Assembly: GCF_964340395.1 (NCBI RefSeq)
Contig: NC_135551.1
Span: 16,386,003 to 16,431,002, forward strand
DNA from: Glandiceps talaboti
Taxonomy: Eukaryota; Hemichordata; Enteropneusta; Spengelidae
Direction: 5' to 3'
DNA: 45,000 nt
This document shows, piece by piece, positions 1-11,518 of the stretch. The translations under genes were made by a program, and so were the position numbers. The number at the start of each line of letters is the position of its first letter. Within the stretch, counting starts at the first letter, position 1. A model generated the notes under the pieces. It made no database searches. It was not told the DNA's origin and saw only the letters and a program-made list of their open reading frames with translations.

Positions 1-25
1 ACAATCACAGACTTTTCTAGTCGCT

Positions 26-28
26 ATA
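26..28. repeat. Left target-site duplication (ATA)
   Basis: ATA immediately precedes the CACTA terminus and is matched by ATA immediately after the other terminus at 17480-17482. A 3-bp duplication alone would be weak evidence; it counts because it sits exactly at the ends of the long inverted repeats. Confidence 0.75.
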
Positions 29-287
29 CACTAGTAGAAAAAATAGTACAGTTTACGACACTTTCCGTACTATAGTTCAGATTGAGTTCAATTCTGTACT
101 TTTATGCTGATGAGGTGGACGTTTCTGTACTTTCCCATTAGCGCCTGTCTAATCGGATTATACTCGATCTGAAAAATAGTTCAGATTGCGAGTCGGAAGT
201 GATTTGAATACATTTGCATTTAGTTCAGAATATATTCATGAGTTCACCCCCATAACCGGGCAGTAAACAAATGAATATTCAAATCTA
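29..287 (+). repeat. Left 259-bp terminal inverted repeat of the CACTA element
   Basis: This is the reverse complement of 17221-17479, with equal length and no mismatch seen by eye. Homology stops sharply after AATCTA at 287. It contains internal iterations: ATAGTTCAGATTG at 72-84 and 176-188 plus a partial TAGTTCAGAAT at 221, and CTGTACTTT at 94-102 and 125-133 with the inverse AGTACAG at 45-51. Repeated subterminal motifs of this kind are transposase-binding sites in EnSpm-type elements; that role is inferred here. Confidence 0.9.
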
Positions 288-551
288 TCTCGCCTGCATG
301 TGATTCAAGGCGTGTACACTAATTGTTTGACCCACAGAAAACTAACAGTAACACTATTTAGTTAGTTAGTTGTCTGTGTTTGACCACATGAAGGCGGAGG
401 GGGAGGGTGCAAAAGAAAAGGGTTACACACATGTACAGTGTATGATATGATGAGAGCTACATTTAATGTACATGTACATACGAACTGACATGTATACGTA
501 CATGTACAACTACGCTAGCATGTAAACGTTAGCAAAAACTCTTACTACTAC

Positions 552-583
552 CTCAGACCACTAAAATACTAGAGTGGTCTGAG
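552..583. mobile_element. Tiny palindromic insertion, CTCAGAC type (32 bp)
   Basis: Arms CTCAGACCACT and AGTGGTCTGAG form a perfect 11-bp inverted repeat around a 10-bp loop. CTACTAC borders it on both sides (545-551 and 584-590), a 7-bp direct repeat. The flank is ACT-rich, so this direct repeat alone is weaker than at other copies. The same end sequence recurs at 12635. Confidence 0.6.
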
Positions 584-1511
584 CTACTACTACTTGCAAA
601 AAGTATTTACAAGCATTTCCATGTAGGTCAATGAAATATCACCTATGTGGGTTATACTTCAATAGTCGGTCAAACAGCGTAAAGGTCTACATTCTACAAT
701 GACAGACATGATTGTTCAACTCGGTGCGATCTAAGATGAATTCACGGTGTATATTTGGTTACGTCGCCTTTGAATTGATGATGACGACTCGTCCGACCTA
801 GACTGTTCTGGTCCAGTTTCAAGTGAAAGTCAGAATTATCACGGTGCCATTGATTATACTAACTGTGATGAAACTCGCCCACTCTAGTCTCTATGACTTC
901 ATTAGCCCCAAAATGCAAGAACTTAATAATGGTATTGTAAATCGAAGTTCATGCATGCTCTGACTGTCGCCTGTTTTTTGTTTTCTTACATTTTATACAA
1001 TTTTGAATTGTTAGCTTTGTATTTCCTGCATTAATGTTGAAAACTGGTCTTTTTACTGTGCGTCTTCAATGCGCAGGTAAAATAGTGTGTTAATCTAGCA
1101 TCGTGAGTACGCGCTCGCTTATGGTTTCGCATACCTTGGACTGCCTGTCATTCAGTATTGTTTTAGCCTATTTATTTCTAAAGAAAAATGGTCTGTAAAG
1201 GGACTGCTTTAGTTGTCACAGTGCCTTTGTGGATTTATAAATCGATTTATGACAAGTGAGTCTACCTATTTTTTTTCCGACCCACTCAGTCAAGGAGTGC
1301 GATACACCAATCACCGTGTATTTAGCTTTGTATACAGTGTATGGATAATAGCAAGTTTCGGGACTGAAAAATCATAAATTGTTTGTTAGACTTATTTTTT
1401 ATTCAATGTAATCTGGGTTGATTGGGAATTTTCAGATATCAGGATTTAAACCTCGGATTTCAACTCAGAAAGGCTATATTTTTTGCCTCAGTCTGAATTA
1501 TATTAGTAGAA

Positions 1512-1558
1512 CTCTCACCAACGTTCCCAATGTGAAGTGATCTGAAAGTTGGTGAGAG
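1512..1558. repeat. Hairpin with 11-bp arms
   Basis: CTCTCACCAAC and GTTGGTGAGAG form a perfect inverted repeat with a 25-bp loop. Unlike the tiny palindromic insertions, it shows no flanking direct repeat. Origin unknown. Confidence 0.5.
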
Positions 1559-4544
1559 GTCCTCACGTTGGATTGCAGCACTGCATGTTCTTGCCGAGAA
1601 GATAAAGAGGTGTAGTAATTATGGTTTAAAACTGACTTTTACAAACGCCAGTCGTGTAGGGTCTATGATTTTTTATGTTGTGGATGAATGCGGCACTTTG
1701 ATCTGAACCTCAGACTAGAATCGCTTTTTGTTTTAGGTGTAAATGGGGCTCTAAACCCATCTTCTCTGTCGTGCATGGTTACCCTTCAAACCTGCTTCAA
1801 GCCGAACGTTGTGCAAAACGATACTTCGTGTCTTTACGGGTTTTTTTTGCAATTGTGTTTTAGTGGCCTGAGTCTGAACAAGTGTTCATACAGTACAGCA
1901 AAGTCCCACCAACAAAATCCATAGCAATAGATGCAGGAAAACCTCAGTATGGGCGACGGTGAAATCATGGTGTTAATTCTAAAACTTTTGAAAGCAAGAA
2001 CATATGTTTGTGCAACTTTTGTATTAAAAGCATACCATTCCAATTCAAGGACAACGATTTTGTTCAGAAATGGTGGTAGGACTATAATCCTTCCTACCTC
2101 CTTCCTTCCTACCTCCATAGTTCAAAACCGCTGATCGTAACTGCATGGTACAGCGCATCTACATTTATTTCTGAGTTCCGGAGGGCATTATTTGATAAGT
2201 ACCCCATTCGTCCCTGTATTAGATCTTGTATAGTCATAACATTACAAAGATATGTGATTGTTGTGATCATTTCATTTGCTCATTATGTATTCAAGTGTAG
2301 TCAAATTTTCTTAGGTGTATGAGCAACTTTACTTCACCAATAAATTCTACTTTCTCACGAGTATTGTAAAATAACATGGCTATAATATGATACTACACAG
2401 CACGTTTTAGACGTATTTGCATATCAATGTCATCTTCAAATTTTCTTGAAGAATTCTTCATCCAGATACTCTAACATACCTGCACACCAAATGTCAGCCC
2501 ATTCAATCGATTAGTTTTGCGGCTGTCATTCATTTTTACTTTGAATTCTTTTATTTACAAAACAAATGACAGTTTTTGACCCCAAAAATGACCAAAAACA
2601 GAAAATTGAAAATATCTTGCTGTCATAAACAAATATGAATAGACTTCTCGATAAAATTCCATTTACTCATTGGGAACATCGAACGTACAATGTCAAAAAG
2701 TCGCACTGGCGCAAAGTATCATGGGAAAACTTTCTTTGGCACACCTCACTTAGGAAATATAGCCGCAACAAAAAAGTTAATACTGGGATCATGTCTTTTT
2801 AAATTTAGCCTTTACCTTATAGAATAGAAGTATCAAAAGTGTATGCACTAACAAGTATCTGTGGTTTGTGCAAACATGCCAAATCGCTGATGATTGTTAA
2901 ACAACAAAACTTTGCATACCATTGTCATTAATAATTCTACGTTTTACTTCTGAATCAGTTCTAAACACTTACGATTGAAATGATCGTCAACGATACGCTG
3001 ATTTGTAGTTGAGGGTAATTAAAAATATTTTACAATGACGATTTCGACCATTAGCCGATGGAGGTGACCCCAACCAAACCTGTCACAAGATGTAAACTTG
3101 CACACTTTTTGTGTGTCAATATGTCTGTTCTGGTCAGTCTGTTTTGGGAATTTATGGTACACTCACTGTCGCAGTTTTCAGCCAGGGTCACGTTATTCGA
3201 CGATTACTATTTGGATAAACACTGCAAAAAAGTAACACCCGTCATTGTTGCTTAGACATTTTCCTAGGGTCTTTTTCAACATGATTTATAGTAAGAAGTA
3301 ACTTTGTTGATGGTGTAGTCACTGAATTTATAACCCTACATCGATGACTTAGTAATTGAACACGCAAATGAATTATCATGAACACTGATCTACAACCGAT
3401 CCGACCCTGGGATTCGATCACAATTCATGGCGTCGCTTGCCAGTCTATGTCTATGTCTTGGTCACGCAAACGTGAACACTCTGATATCTGAAACACTTCT
3501 TTGCTCCAGATACGCACCTTTTTTTCATGGAAAATGTCATATAGTTTGAAGTAAGCTGGGAGAAAATATTAATGAGATATTTGTAGATTTAAATAAGAGT
3601 GAAATGATAGTCAAGTGATTTTGAACCATCTCCGTGTATTTTGCTTTAGCGAAAACACTGACAACTACTAGTATGTGATCGCCCGGTCGTCAAATTGCAA
3701 AGAACAATGAAGAACAGCTGAACACCTTCCTGTGGTCATCTCAGTCTGTTCCTTTCCGTACCGACTCTCAATTGTTTTGCTGCGTTTACTTGTATATCTT
3801 TAATAACAATAGTTTTTTAACTAACACCAATGTTCTTCCACTTTCTTTGCTTTCAAAATCAGTCACTTACTGTTGTAGCCAGTCAAAGACAGCCATCCTC
3901 AACTGGAAACACACCATGACAACAAAGATATACCAGAAAGTCATGACGTTTTGAATCATATCATTCGGCCCCCAACCCTGTTTTTGACAATTAAAAAATG
4001 CTCTACTACCCATCACAGCCAGTATCAATCAGACTTTTTCCATATATTATATTCCACCCTAACTTAACCCATATGACCGCCCCATTTATAACTCGTATGT
4101 CCGGACATGAACATGATTGGCTTTTCGCTGACCAAGGGGTATGAGACCATATGTGGAAGTGGGGGATAAGCTTATCAAATATGACCGTAGTTCCATGTAA
4201 ATTAAAACTTATAGTTATGCTTATAGTCGTTACGTTTTCAGTTTATTGTGGTACCCGCTTGATGCTTTCTCTGAAGATGCCGACGGGATCAGTCTAAAAT
4301 TCAGTTTTGGTGTATAAACTACAATGTATCACACATATCATGACTCTCACTATCCAATCCATCGGCTATACACTGGAGAACACAAGGACTATACTGACTG
4401 TTTTCTATCCAGCACGAAATAAATAGAGAATACGTGGAACTTATATGTACATGAACAGTAGCTCCGACAACTCTGACAAGTCTCTATATACCCCACCAGG
4501 CCTCTTTGCTGGAGTTCGCGGAGCGTGTGTTGTCAGTGCTAATC

Positions 4545-4688
4545 TCGTCTAGTTCCTATCACCGTGTTCCTAAACAGTATCGTTACCATTTACACCTCCA
4601 CTCACTAAACTTGGTTTAGTCATAGAAAATAGAGAGGACCCTCTCTATTGTCTATGGTTTAGTTAGATACCAATTGGCATCTGGACTA
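4545..4688. mobile_element. MITE-like element, TAGTCT family, copy 1
   Basis: It starts TCGTCTAGTTCC and ends GGCATCTGGACTA, matching both ends of the element at 11519-11895. It is flanked by GTGCTAATC (4536-4544) and GAGCTAATC (4689-4697), a 9-bp target duplication with one change. A 36-bp palindromic insertion at 4621 plus its 7-bp duplication lies inside it. Superfamily is not assigned; 9-bp duplications occur in Mutator-like elements among others. Confidence 0.6.
4621..4656. mobile_element. Tiny palindromic insertion, CATAGAC type (36 bp)
   Basis: The element starts CATAGAAAATAGAGAGG and ends CCTCTCTATTGTCTATG, nearly perfect inverted arms. GTTTAGT flanks it exactly at 4614-4620 and 4657-4663, a perfect 7-bp direct repeat. 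It is nested in the MITE at 4545-4688. Confidence 0.75.
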
Positions 4689-5282
4689 GAGCTAATCACG
4701 AGTCCATCACAACGTGCATGCATCATTTTCTGATGTCCGCATTTGATTTGGACATTGAAGTAAATGATTTTACATTTCTGAGTCTCATTCGGTATTTTTC
4801 CACTGTTCTATATGTGGTAGCTACTACTTTTGGCACAATAAAAAAAAAGATGTTACGAAGACGAAAAAAAATATAATCGAGATGCACGATAAACATTTTT
4901 GGAAAAAAAGTCACATAAATGACTGCAGTATCCATATTTTTAATTGGCATGATTGAAGACTTTAAAAAATGAATGATGATAAAAGTGAGATTTTGCCTCA
5001 GTGATGGTTTTTCTATACAAGCGATAACATCACGATACCGGGTACTTCACAAACATTATCTCACTGACTTCAAAACCATAGTGACTAAATCGTTTCGTAC
5101 AATTAGACGGCATGATGTTTTTTACGTCTCGCATAAGCATATACAATGGTACACTTTACCAAATTGTAATAGACCATGTAAATATTACATTGACCGATGC
5201 AGATCTTGCTCGCGCAGGTTGGGTAGATTTATATGCTACGTTATGCCTTAGGCCTAAAAAATAACTGTTTGGTTTCTGTTAC

Positions 5283-5475
5283 CCGACCCACCTAGTTTTT
5301 CACTGCCGACCCTTAACTTTTTTTTTACGTGTTCTTGAAAAACTAACAAAATCGCAACAATTGTGAAGTCTCACGAGACATAGTGGATGCAGAAACTGAC
5401 ATCAACTTAAAAAGACAATATAAAACTGTTCCTCCAATCTGTAATGGTTGTACATCTAATGGAAAGAAGCCAATA
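5283..5475. repeat. Diverged dispersed repeat, copy A
   Basis: Shares an ordered series of words with 8733-8890: CCGACCCT near the start, AAAATCG, ATTGTGA, CATCAACTTAAAA, AGACAATA, TCCAATCTG and a final AATGG-like stretch. No ends or target duplication could be fixed, so the class is unknown. Confidence 0.5.
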
Positions 5476-5719
5476 ACACAGAGATCATTTGGAAAAAATG
5501 GAAAACCAGAATTAGACACTCGCACATGAATAAAAATAAATCTACCTACCCCACCTATTTATTTATTTTGCCTAATCGGAACAACACAATTTTTTTAATA
5601 GGCCTATTTCCTAACTCAAGCTTAAATTATTGGACCCTTGTGAACCAAAAATGTGCGAAAATACAACGCCAAAATAGTAACGCTTTGCACGGTTTTCACA
5701 CTGAGCAATACGATTAGAT

Positions 5720-5749
5720 CATAGACAGTGAAGTTCTCCAGTGTCTCTG
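5720..5749. mobile_element. Tiny palindromic insertion, CATAGAC type, degraded
   Basis: CATAGACAGTG faces CAGTGTCTCTG (9 of 11 positions pair). Flanks ATTAGAT and GTTAGAC agree at five of seven positions. It looks like an older copy of the 4621/8444 type; taken alone it would not be convincing. Confidence 0.4.
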
Positions 5750-6048
5750 GTTAGACCGACAACAATGAAACCGTTAGCGGGATCTCAGAGTCATACTCAT
5801 TCACATACAATTTTTTATGGCTGTTCACGTTGGTTAGCAACATCTCTGTCTTTGAGTTTGAATAAAATCGCTGCCATTCCCTACAGGAAACTGTTCTATG
5901 GAATTACATGCCAGGAGCGCTTTCAATATCATAGAATGTTTTGTTGATCTTTTTTTTTCTTTTTTTCTTTTTTTTTTCTTCTTTTTTTTTTTGGGGGGGG
6001 GGTCGACAACTTTTACCAAGACAACCATTATATTAATCATTATAGTAA

Positions 6049-6082
6049 CTACCTAGCATGGCTAATAGCCATACTGAGGTAG
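6049..6082. repeat. Small hairpin (34 bp)
   Basis: CTACCT and AGGTAG enclose a second stem ATGGCT/AGCCAT with an AAT loop. No flanking duplication was seen. Confidence 0.4.
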
Positions 6083-7734
6083 AACTGTAGATTGCTAAAA
6101 TGTTATGGGTTGCTGGTTGTACACAACCTCAGCATATGCCACTTGACTTTCAGGCATTAATAGGTGGCAGAAATAGTCCGCACCAGGGCCGCTCTGTAGT
6201 CCGCATAAAAGGGTGACTAAGCCCAGACAATATTGTCCAGACCAGATTTGGAGGTGTGAACGCATTTAAAGCTGACTCGGTTCTAAATCTTGGTGCATAT
6301 TCATGAGGTCGACACCTAGAAAATGAACCATGTGTACATTTCTTTTGTCTTTTGTTAGTTAATTTATGCGGGTAAACTGTGTCTTCACTAACATTTTCCA
6401 CTAAAAGTTTCAAAATTGTCTTGTTTTTTGAAGGACTACTATAATAATATTTCACCGCCCTTGCTTTATTGTCATATCAGGAAAGTCAAGAACTTGACAA
6501 AAGCTATTCAAAACAAAGTAATCAAAGTTGTAAAACCAAAATGGTGCCGTGGAGAGTTGTGTCTGGTCATGTTCTGATCATGGAAGTATATAACCCACGG
6601 TCTGATCTAGTAGCAGTATATCAACGACGAATCTACATTACAAACAAACAAACAAACAAACAACACACACACACACACACGGTGATATTAAAAAGCACGC
6701 AACACAAAGGTTGGTTCACATCCCTCGCATCAGTACCGGTACCCATTCTACTGAGTTATAAATATAAATCACATTCTCAGCTACAACATTGAACTTGTAT
6801 GATACAAAAATCTTCAGAATGTGCGGGCCATATTTTCACTACCGGCATTGGCAGTCACCATCACTGCCTTTAAAAAAAATTAATACAGATAAATGGAAGC
6901 AAAAACAATCCTCTTGACGGTAGTTTAGTAGTCAGTTATGAATTATGTAACGTTAAATAACGCTATTCAAATATTTCCCTCTATGCCTCCCATATACCGA
7001 TAGTAAATCTTCAAACATCCATACAGACATGCGGACTTTGCTCCCTACTAGATACATCCATGTTTTACGTTACTTTCGTATTGCAAATTTAGCTGATGAT
7101 GTCATGTCAAAGCCACGTGGTCTAAAAACCTGAATCTCCGTACATACATTTCGATATGAAATTATTTATCCGTGATGTTTAGAATTTTGGTCGGTCAATA
7201 TAGTTTCAATGACCAAGTGTGACCCCCACTGATGTCTAAAGTACTAATATCAGTACCTGACCGGCCATGGCCATGGCCTTGTTTTTGTTTTTGATTTTCT
7301 TCAATATTCAAATCTACGTAATGTCTGGTTTGTTAGGCCATAAATTCCAAGCATATTTACCATGATATCACAGATATAGACCAGTTACAGAAAGTAATAA
7401 GTGTCAGCAAAATACTGTAATATCGACACTGTTTCACGGATTTTAGGGACGCTGGTGCTTGGATTATTTTACGGTTGACATTACCTAGCCAGTAATATAA
7501 GGAGTAGTACATGGGTATTTTATCCCTGGACTCTCTGTCTGTTTATATCGAAATGGAATAAGCTGAAACAGTTCTTCTTTGAGCAGGAAATATGTTGTGA
7601 TTATGGATATTATATATATACATGTATATAATTGCCAACACATCGGCAACGAGAGTAATGACATTGACTATACGTAATATGTAAAGATGTAGTGTAAAAT
7701 TGGAATACGGTCGTCAGGAACTAGATTAGGGTAG

Positions 7735-7890
7735 GGGGAGGCTCAGGAGAAAAATTGTTGTCACGGGAAAAAAACGAATTGGGACGTGCGTGAAAATTCG
7801 GATTGTCTGAAAGGGGCCCGGAGTCACGTACAAATATTTTGCTCATGAGTTGAACCAAATTTAACTCCAGGAGCAGACGTTTAACAAGCG
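7735..7890. repeat. Dispersed repeat with G-rich head and CAGGAGCAG end, copy A
   Basis: Shares GTCTGAAAGGG, TTTGCTCATGA-like, TTGAACCAAA and a final CAGGAGCAG-GTTTA block with 13545-13690; the tail recurs at about 13895-13925 and 20970-20995. The ends are not defined. Confidence 0.5.
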
Positions 7891-7965
7891 TATTTTTAAA
7901 AGGGTGACTGGCAGAGAATGTGTGTCTCTTGAAGGGTAGACAATATACTCGCGATAGACTATGGG

Positions 7966-8044
7966 TTTCAGGCCACTGTGTCAGACGTGGTCTTGGAGGA
8001 GTCAGTACAATTCCTCCAAGAGTGGTAAGAGGCCAAGCCTGAAA
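7966..8044. repeat. Two-tier hairpin
   Basis: Outer arms TTTCAGGC/GCCTGAAA enclose an inner perfect stem CTTGGAGGA (7992-8000)/TCCTCCAAG (8012-8020). Probably a decayed foldback MITE; no clear target duplication. Confidence 0.45.
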
Positions 8045-8443
8045 TAGACGGGTTGTGCGGCAAGTAGAAGTTTACATGCCTTGTCTGTGGTTTACATTGT
8101 GCACGCAAAACATCCCACAAAACCGGCCATAACTAAAGCGGCATATCAGTAAATATGAAAAACGTGATCTTGGTAATTTGGATACCAGTTCTGAAAATAT
8201 TCTCCGGGAAAATAGGTTAAAATGAACATCAAGATAGCTGCCTATTTCCCATTGTTTATAAATCGTCAAGAGGTTAAGCTATCCACTCAGATGAACCACT
8301 CTTTGTCACTTTATAATCTGGCATTATACATGGGATAATTTCCAAAATGTACATGTTTTATCGTTTCATTTTGGACTTTATAGAAGTTGATGACTAAAAT
8401 TACCTTACCCTCGATGAAAGTTATGAATGCGACTAGGTTTTAC

Positions 8444-8467
8444 CATAGACAGGGTGGAGGGTCTATG
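8444..8467. mobile_element. Tiny palindromic insertion, CATAGAC type (24 bp)
   Basis: Starts CATAGAC, ends GTCTATG, with a GGGTGGAGG-like core. Flanked by GTTTTAC at 8437-8443 and 8468-8474, a perfect 7-bp direct repeat. It is the shortest copy in the window. Confidence 0.7.
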
Positions 8468-8606
8468 GTTTTACCTACTAGAATTAGTTGCGACAAGATT
8501 GTAAATGCACATGGGCGAGTTTTGCCAGATTGCTTTATTTCAAGTGATTTGAAAATTGTGAATGGCGGACTTGGCCGTGGTCCATCGAATTGTCGAGTAC
8601 TACCGT

Positions 8607-8647
8607 GGTGGCACTAGTCGTTCCTCACTGGAACGGCAAGTGCCACC
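8607..8647. repeat. Hairpin with interrupted arms
   Basis: GGTGGCACT...CGTTCC pairs with GGAACG...AGTGCCACC. No flanking direct repeat was found, so it is not counted with the tiny insertions. Confidence 0.45.
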
Positions 8648-8732
8648 TTATGGCGATATTTATTGTCTTTGAACCTTTCTCAACAAATAAATCACACATA
8701 ACTCCCCAAACGCTTCCATTCTAGAAATCCGG

Positions 8733-8890
8733 TGCCGACCCTAAACCTTTTTAATAAAGAAGAAAAATCAGTAAAATCGAGAAAATTGTGAGTGAAGTCT
8801 TGCCAGAAATGGTCATCAACTTAAAAAAGACAATAAAAAAACGCGGTTCTTCCAATCTGGAATGCAGAGCAGATGTCTTTGAAATAGAAT
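8733..8890. repeat. Diverged dispersed repeat, copy B
   Basis: Colinear similarity to 5283-5475 in the same orientation. Confidence 0.5.
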
Positions 8891-9345
8891 TATTTAGTTT
8901 GGTTTAAAATTTAGTTGAAGTGGGCACAAAACTTGATTTGGTTCTGACTGTTCTGAATTTAGGGACACGAAATCGTCTCCCTGATGGCAGGAGTTCAAAG
9001 TGTTGGGACATAATGTGGCCTTTGTCATTTACCATTTTCCCAGCTTTGTTTTGTACACGAGATGTAAACATTTCATTCAAATTAGTCTACTTTTCACTCA
9101 ATACTTTACTAAACACATTTACAATTTTGTTCAAGACACTCTTGTAGCTAGTCCCTAGACTACCAAACCAGCACAAAAAAGAAAATGTTAAACCGACTCA
9201 AAACTCCGATAGAATGTCTGTAATACCTTGGCATTTACAAAATTTTAGGCCCCTCAATTGTTGTAGACAGTAAACTCTAGATTGACATTTCTTGTTAATG
9301 AAATCTGTGTTGGCCTTAACATTTGATTTATTATCCAAGACTGTT

Positions 9346-9347
<2 letters not shown>

Positions 9348-9436
<89 letters not shown>
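9348..9436. repeat. (TA)n microsatellite, 89 bp
   Basis: Uninterrupted TA dinucleotides. Apparent Ile-Tyr reading frames across it are artefacts. Confidence 0.95.
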
Positions 9437-9439
<3 letters not shown>

Positions 9440-9469
9440 GTCACCTGTTCAACTTTAACATTGTCAATA

Positions 9470-10340
9470 AAAAGGTCGGGCACTACTTTAGGGTTCTTCC
9501 TAAAGTCGACCTTTCGTCCAAGTAGTTTTCTTTACACCAAGTAACAAACCTATCAACTTCATCGAAATAAGTACGGTCAGAATTTGACAGGTCAACTAAT
9601 GCAGAGTTATCAGAATATTTGATAAGTGGATTTGTATCGGTACCTGATGAGCAGTCATTTGTGTAAAGTGTAAATAGTTTGTGTGAGAGTATCGTGCTCT
9701 GTGAGGCACCCCTAAATGTTGAATGGAAGGCTGAACTTAATTTTTGGTAGCGAACAAACTGGGAAAGGTTGACAAGAAAATCCATTATCCAGAGGATGAG
9801 TTTGGGGTTAACGTTTAAATAACTAAGTTTATGAGCCATCATGTTTGGTTGACTTCTGTTAACGACTGATGAAAAATCAATAACCAATAGTCTTACAAAT
9901 GAACTTGGTTTTTCAAGATGTGTATACGCATCGTGAAGTAATGTGAGAGTTGCATTATCAGTACCTCTATTACTTTAATATGTAAATTGGTATGGGTCAA
10001 GGTGTGAATGTTTTTGTGGGTTTTGACAAAGTAAAATACGCTCGAAGCATTTCATCACAATGGAAGTCAGTGCTACAGGACGATGCCTTGGAAGTTTTTA
10101 GGGACCGGACAGATGGTAGATGTTTTCCAAATGGTTGATATCGTATGATCATTGTACGACCAATTGAACAATCTACTGGAAACACTAGCTAACTGCGATG
10201 CATAGACATTCAGTAACCTACCACATATGTTATCAGGACCCATAGCTTTCCTTATATTTAGTTTCTTAAAAATAGACAACTCGTTTATCACTGATTTCAA
10301 ATTAACTCTTCTTTTCTTCTTATTTACTCTCAAGATCTAA
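9470..10340 (-). pseudogene. Decayed CR1-like LINE, reverse transcriptase fragment
   Basis: On the minus strand the reading order is a KAMGPDNI block (about 10240), a PVALTSIVMKCFERI block (about 10075-10030), LDPYQF, GTDNATLTLLHDAYTHL, VIDFSS, then SDNSALVDLSNSD and DEVDRFVTWCKENYLD. These are ordered motifs of a non-LTR retrotransposon reverse transcriptase, closest in feel to the CR1/jockey group. The frame is broken by shifts and a stop. The catalytic YxDD box reads YSDN, so the second aspartate is lost. Only the polymerase core remains; endonuclease and 3' tail are not seen. It is nested in the CACTA element. Confidence 0.8.
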
Positions 10341-10601
10341 CCCGATGTTATCTATTTCCTTTCCAAAATCGTGAATATCAAAGCGACAGTACATTACAAC
10401 TTCGCCTCGCCACCACCCTGTGTTGCTTGGCAAGGTGGTAAATAAAACAAGTTTGCCTTTGGGATTATATTAACTGGGATTGTCGACACTGAATAATCCG
10501 GTCAATCATGGCACTGCGCTCATTGTATGTCACGGCGTACAAGTATAAACGACGTTCATACTTCCATGACCATAGTTTCTGCGACCTGTCATTTGTTTGA
10601 C

Positions 10602-10633
10602 CATAGACACTCCACCTTTGTGGAGGGTCCATG
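10602..10633. mobile_element. Tiny palindromic insertion, CATAGAC type (32 bp)
   Basis: CATAGACACTCCAC faces GTGGAGGGTCCATG with a 4-bp loop and two unpaired positions. Flanks GTTTGAC (10595-10601) and GTTTGAT (10634-10640) agree at six of seven bases. Confidence 0.65.
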
Positions 10634-11034
10634 GTTTGATGGGATGCGTTAATTCTGGCAAACTTGTTTGGCAAATCGATCTGACGCAATATAGCTTGTG
10701 ACCGTGGCATGCATAGCTTGGGTCAAAATCTATAACACCATTAAAGTATAAATAATGTTTAAACTTCCACGATAACACATACCTTTGAGAAATTATACTG
10801 ACAGTATAATTACTCCAAGCACAGACTATTCTCGTGTCAAACTCCGACACGAACTTGTTTTTCCTTGAAGAGTATATCTCGTGAGACCTATGGAAATTAT
10901 CAAAATCTATATTGTAGTTGAAAAGAGCAAGAATGAAAAGAGGGGAAATTTAAGGGACATCATTTCTATATACACGTGTATTGTGCAAAGAACCCGATAT
11001 CTTTGACCGCGTTGCCGTCAACCGAGCAATGGTA

Positions 11035-11057
11035 ATATATATATATATATATATATA
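11035..11057. repeat. (TA)n microsatellite, short
   Basis: Uninterrupted TA repeats of about 11 units. Confidence 0.9.
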
Positions 11058-11518
11058 GGAAGTCAGTGGTAAGATTTGTCCGTAGTACAGTGCTCGATAC
11101 GTCTATATAAGAGGTAAGTCATAAACTGAAGGAAAAGTGCTCAATACTGAGAAGTAGAGCTGTATTTACACAAAGTACACAAGTTATGGTACGGAGGCCG
11201 TTACGATCTTCAGACGACTAAATAACGGAAATTCAAGTGATAGAATTCGATGCGCGTTGTTGAGTGACATGGTGGAATGATAGAATGTATTTGTTTTCGT
11301 GGACGATTTAGTGGACGATCTAGTGGAATTAATCTCTAAAAAAAAACATGAATCATGGTCTGAGTACTTCACAAATGTATTCAATGCTCAAGTCCAAAGT
11401 GATGAAAGTTTCTCGATTTCCATGATCTTATCAGATCCACCTTGATAGACATAAATTCAGGCATTAATGGTGAGATTAATATCCGACTGTAGTCTTTTGG
11501 ACAAGGTAATTACTTTGA

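Larger units (their letters stand above)
288..4544. other. Non-coding interior of the CACTA element, left part
   Basis: I see no gene here. The longest frames are under 100 codons and resemble no family. The stretch holds a tiny palindromic insertion at 552-583, a longer hairpin at 1512-1558, and CATGTACATGTA-like words around 460-530. The rest is unremarkable AT-rich sequence. Confidence 0.6.
4698..9347. other. Non-coding interior of the CACTA element, middle part
   Basis: I found no supported gene. Contents are tiny palindromes at 5720 and 8444, hairpins at 6049, 7966 and 8607, a T-rich then G-rich tract at about 5948-6001, an AAAC/AC tract at about 6640-6680, and two copies of a diverged repeat (about 5283-5475 and 8733-8890). 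Short frames here resemble no protein family. Confidence 0.6.
10441..11518. other. Non-coding interior of the CACTA element
   Basis: Holds the palindrome at 10602, a short TA tract at 11035-11057, and otherwise no recognisable gene or repeat. Confidence 0.55.

Noticed and set aside
1512-1558. Candidate member of the tiny palindromic family
   Set aside because: Arms are perfect but no 7-bp flanking repeat is present; same for 6049-6082 and 8607-8647.
9292-9544. Ile-Tyr repeat proteins
   Set aside because: Translation of the TA microsatellite.
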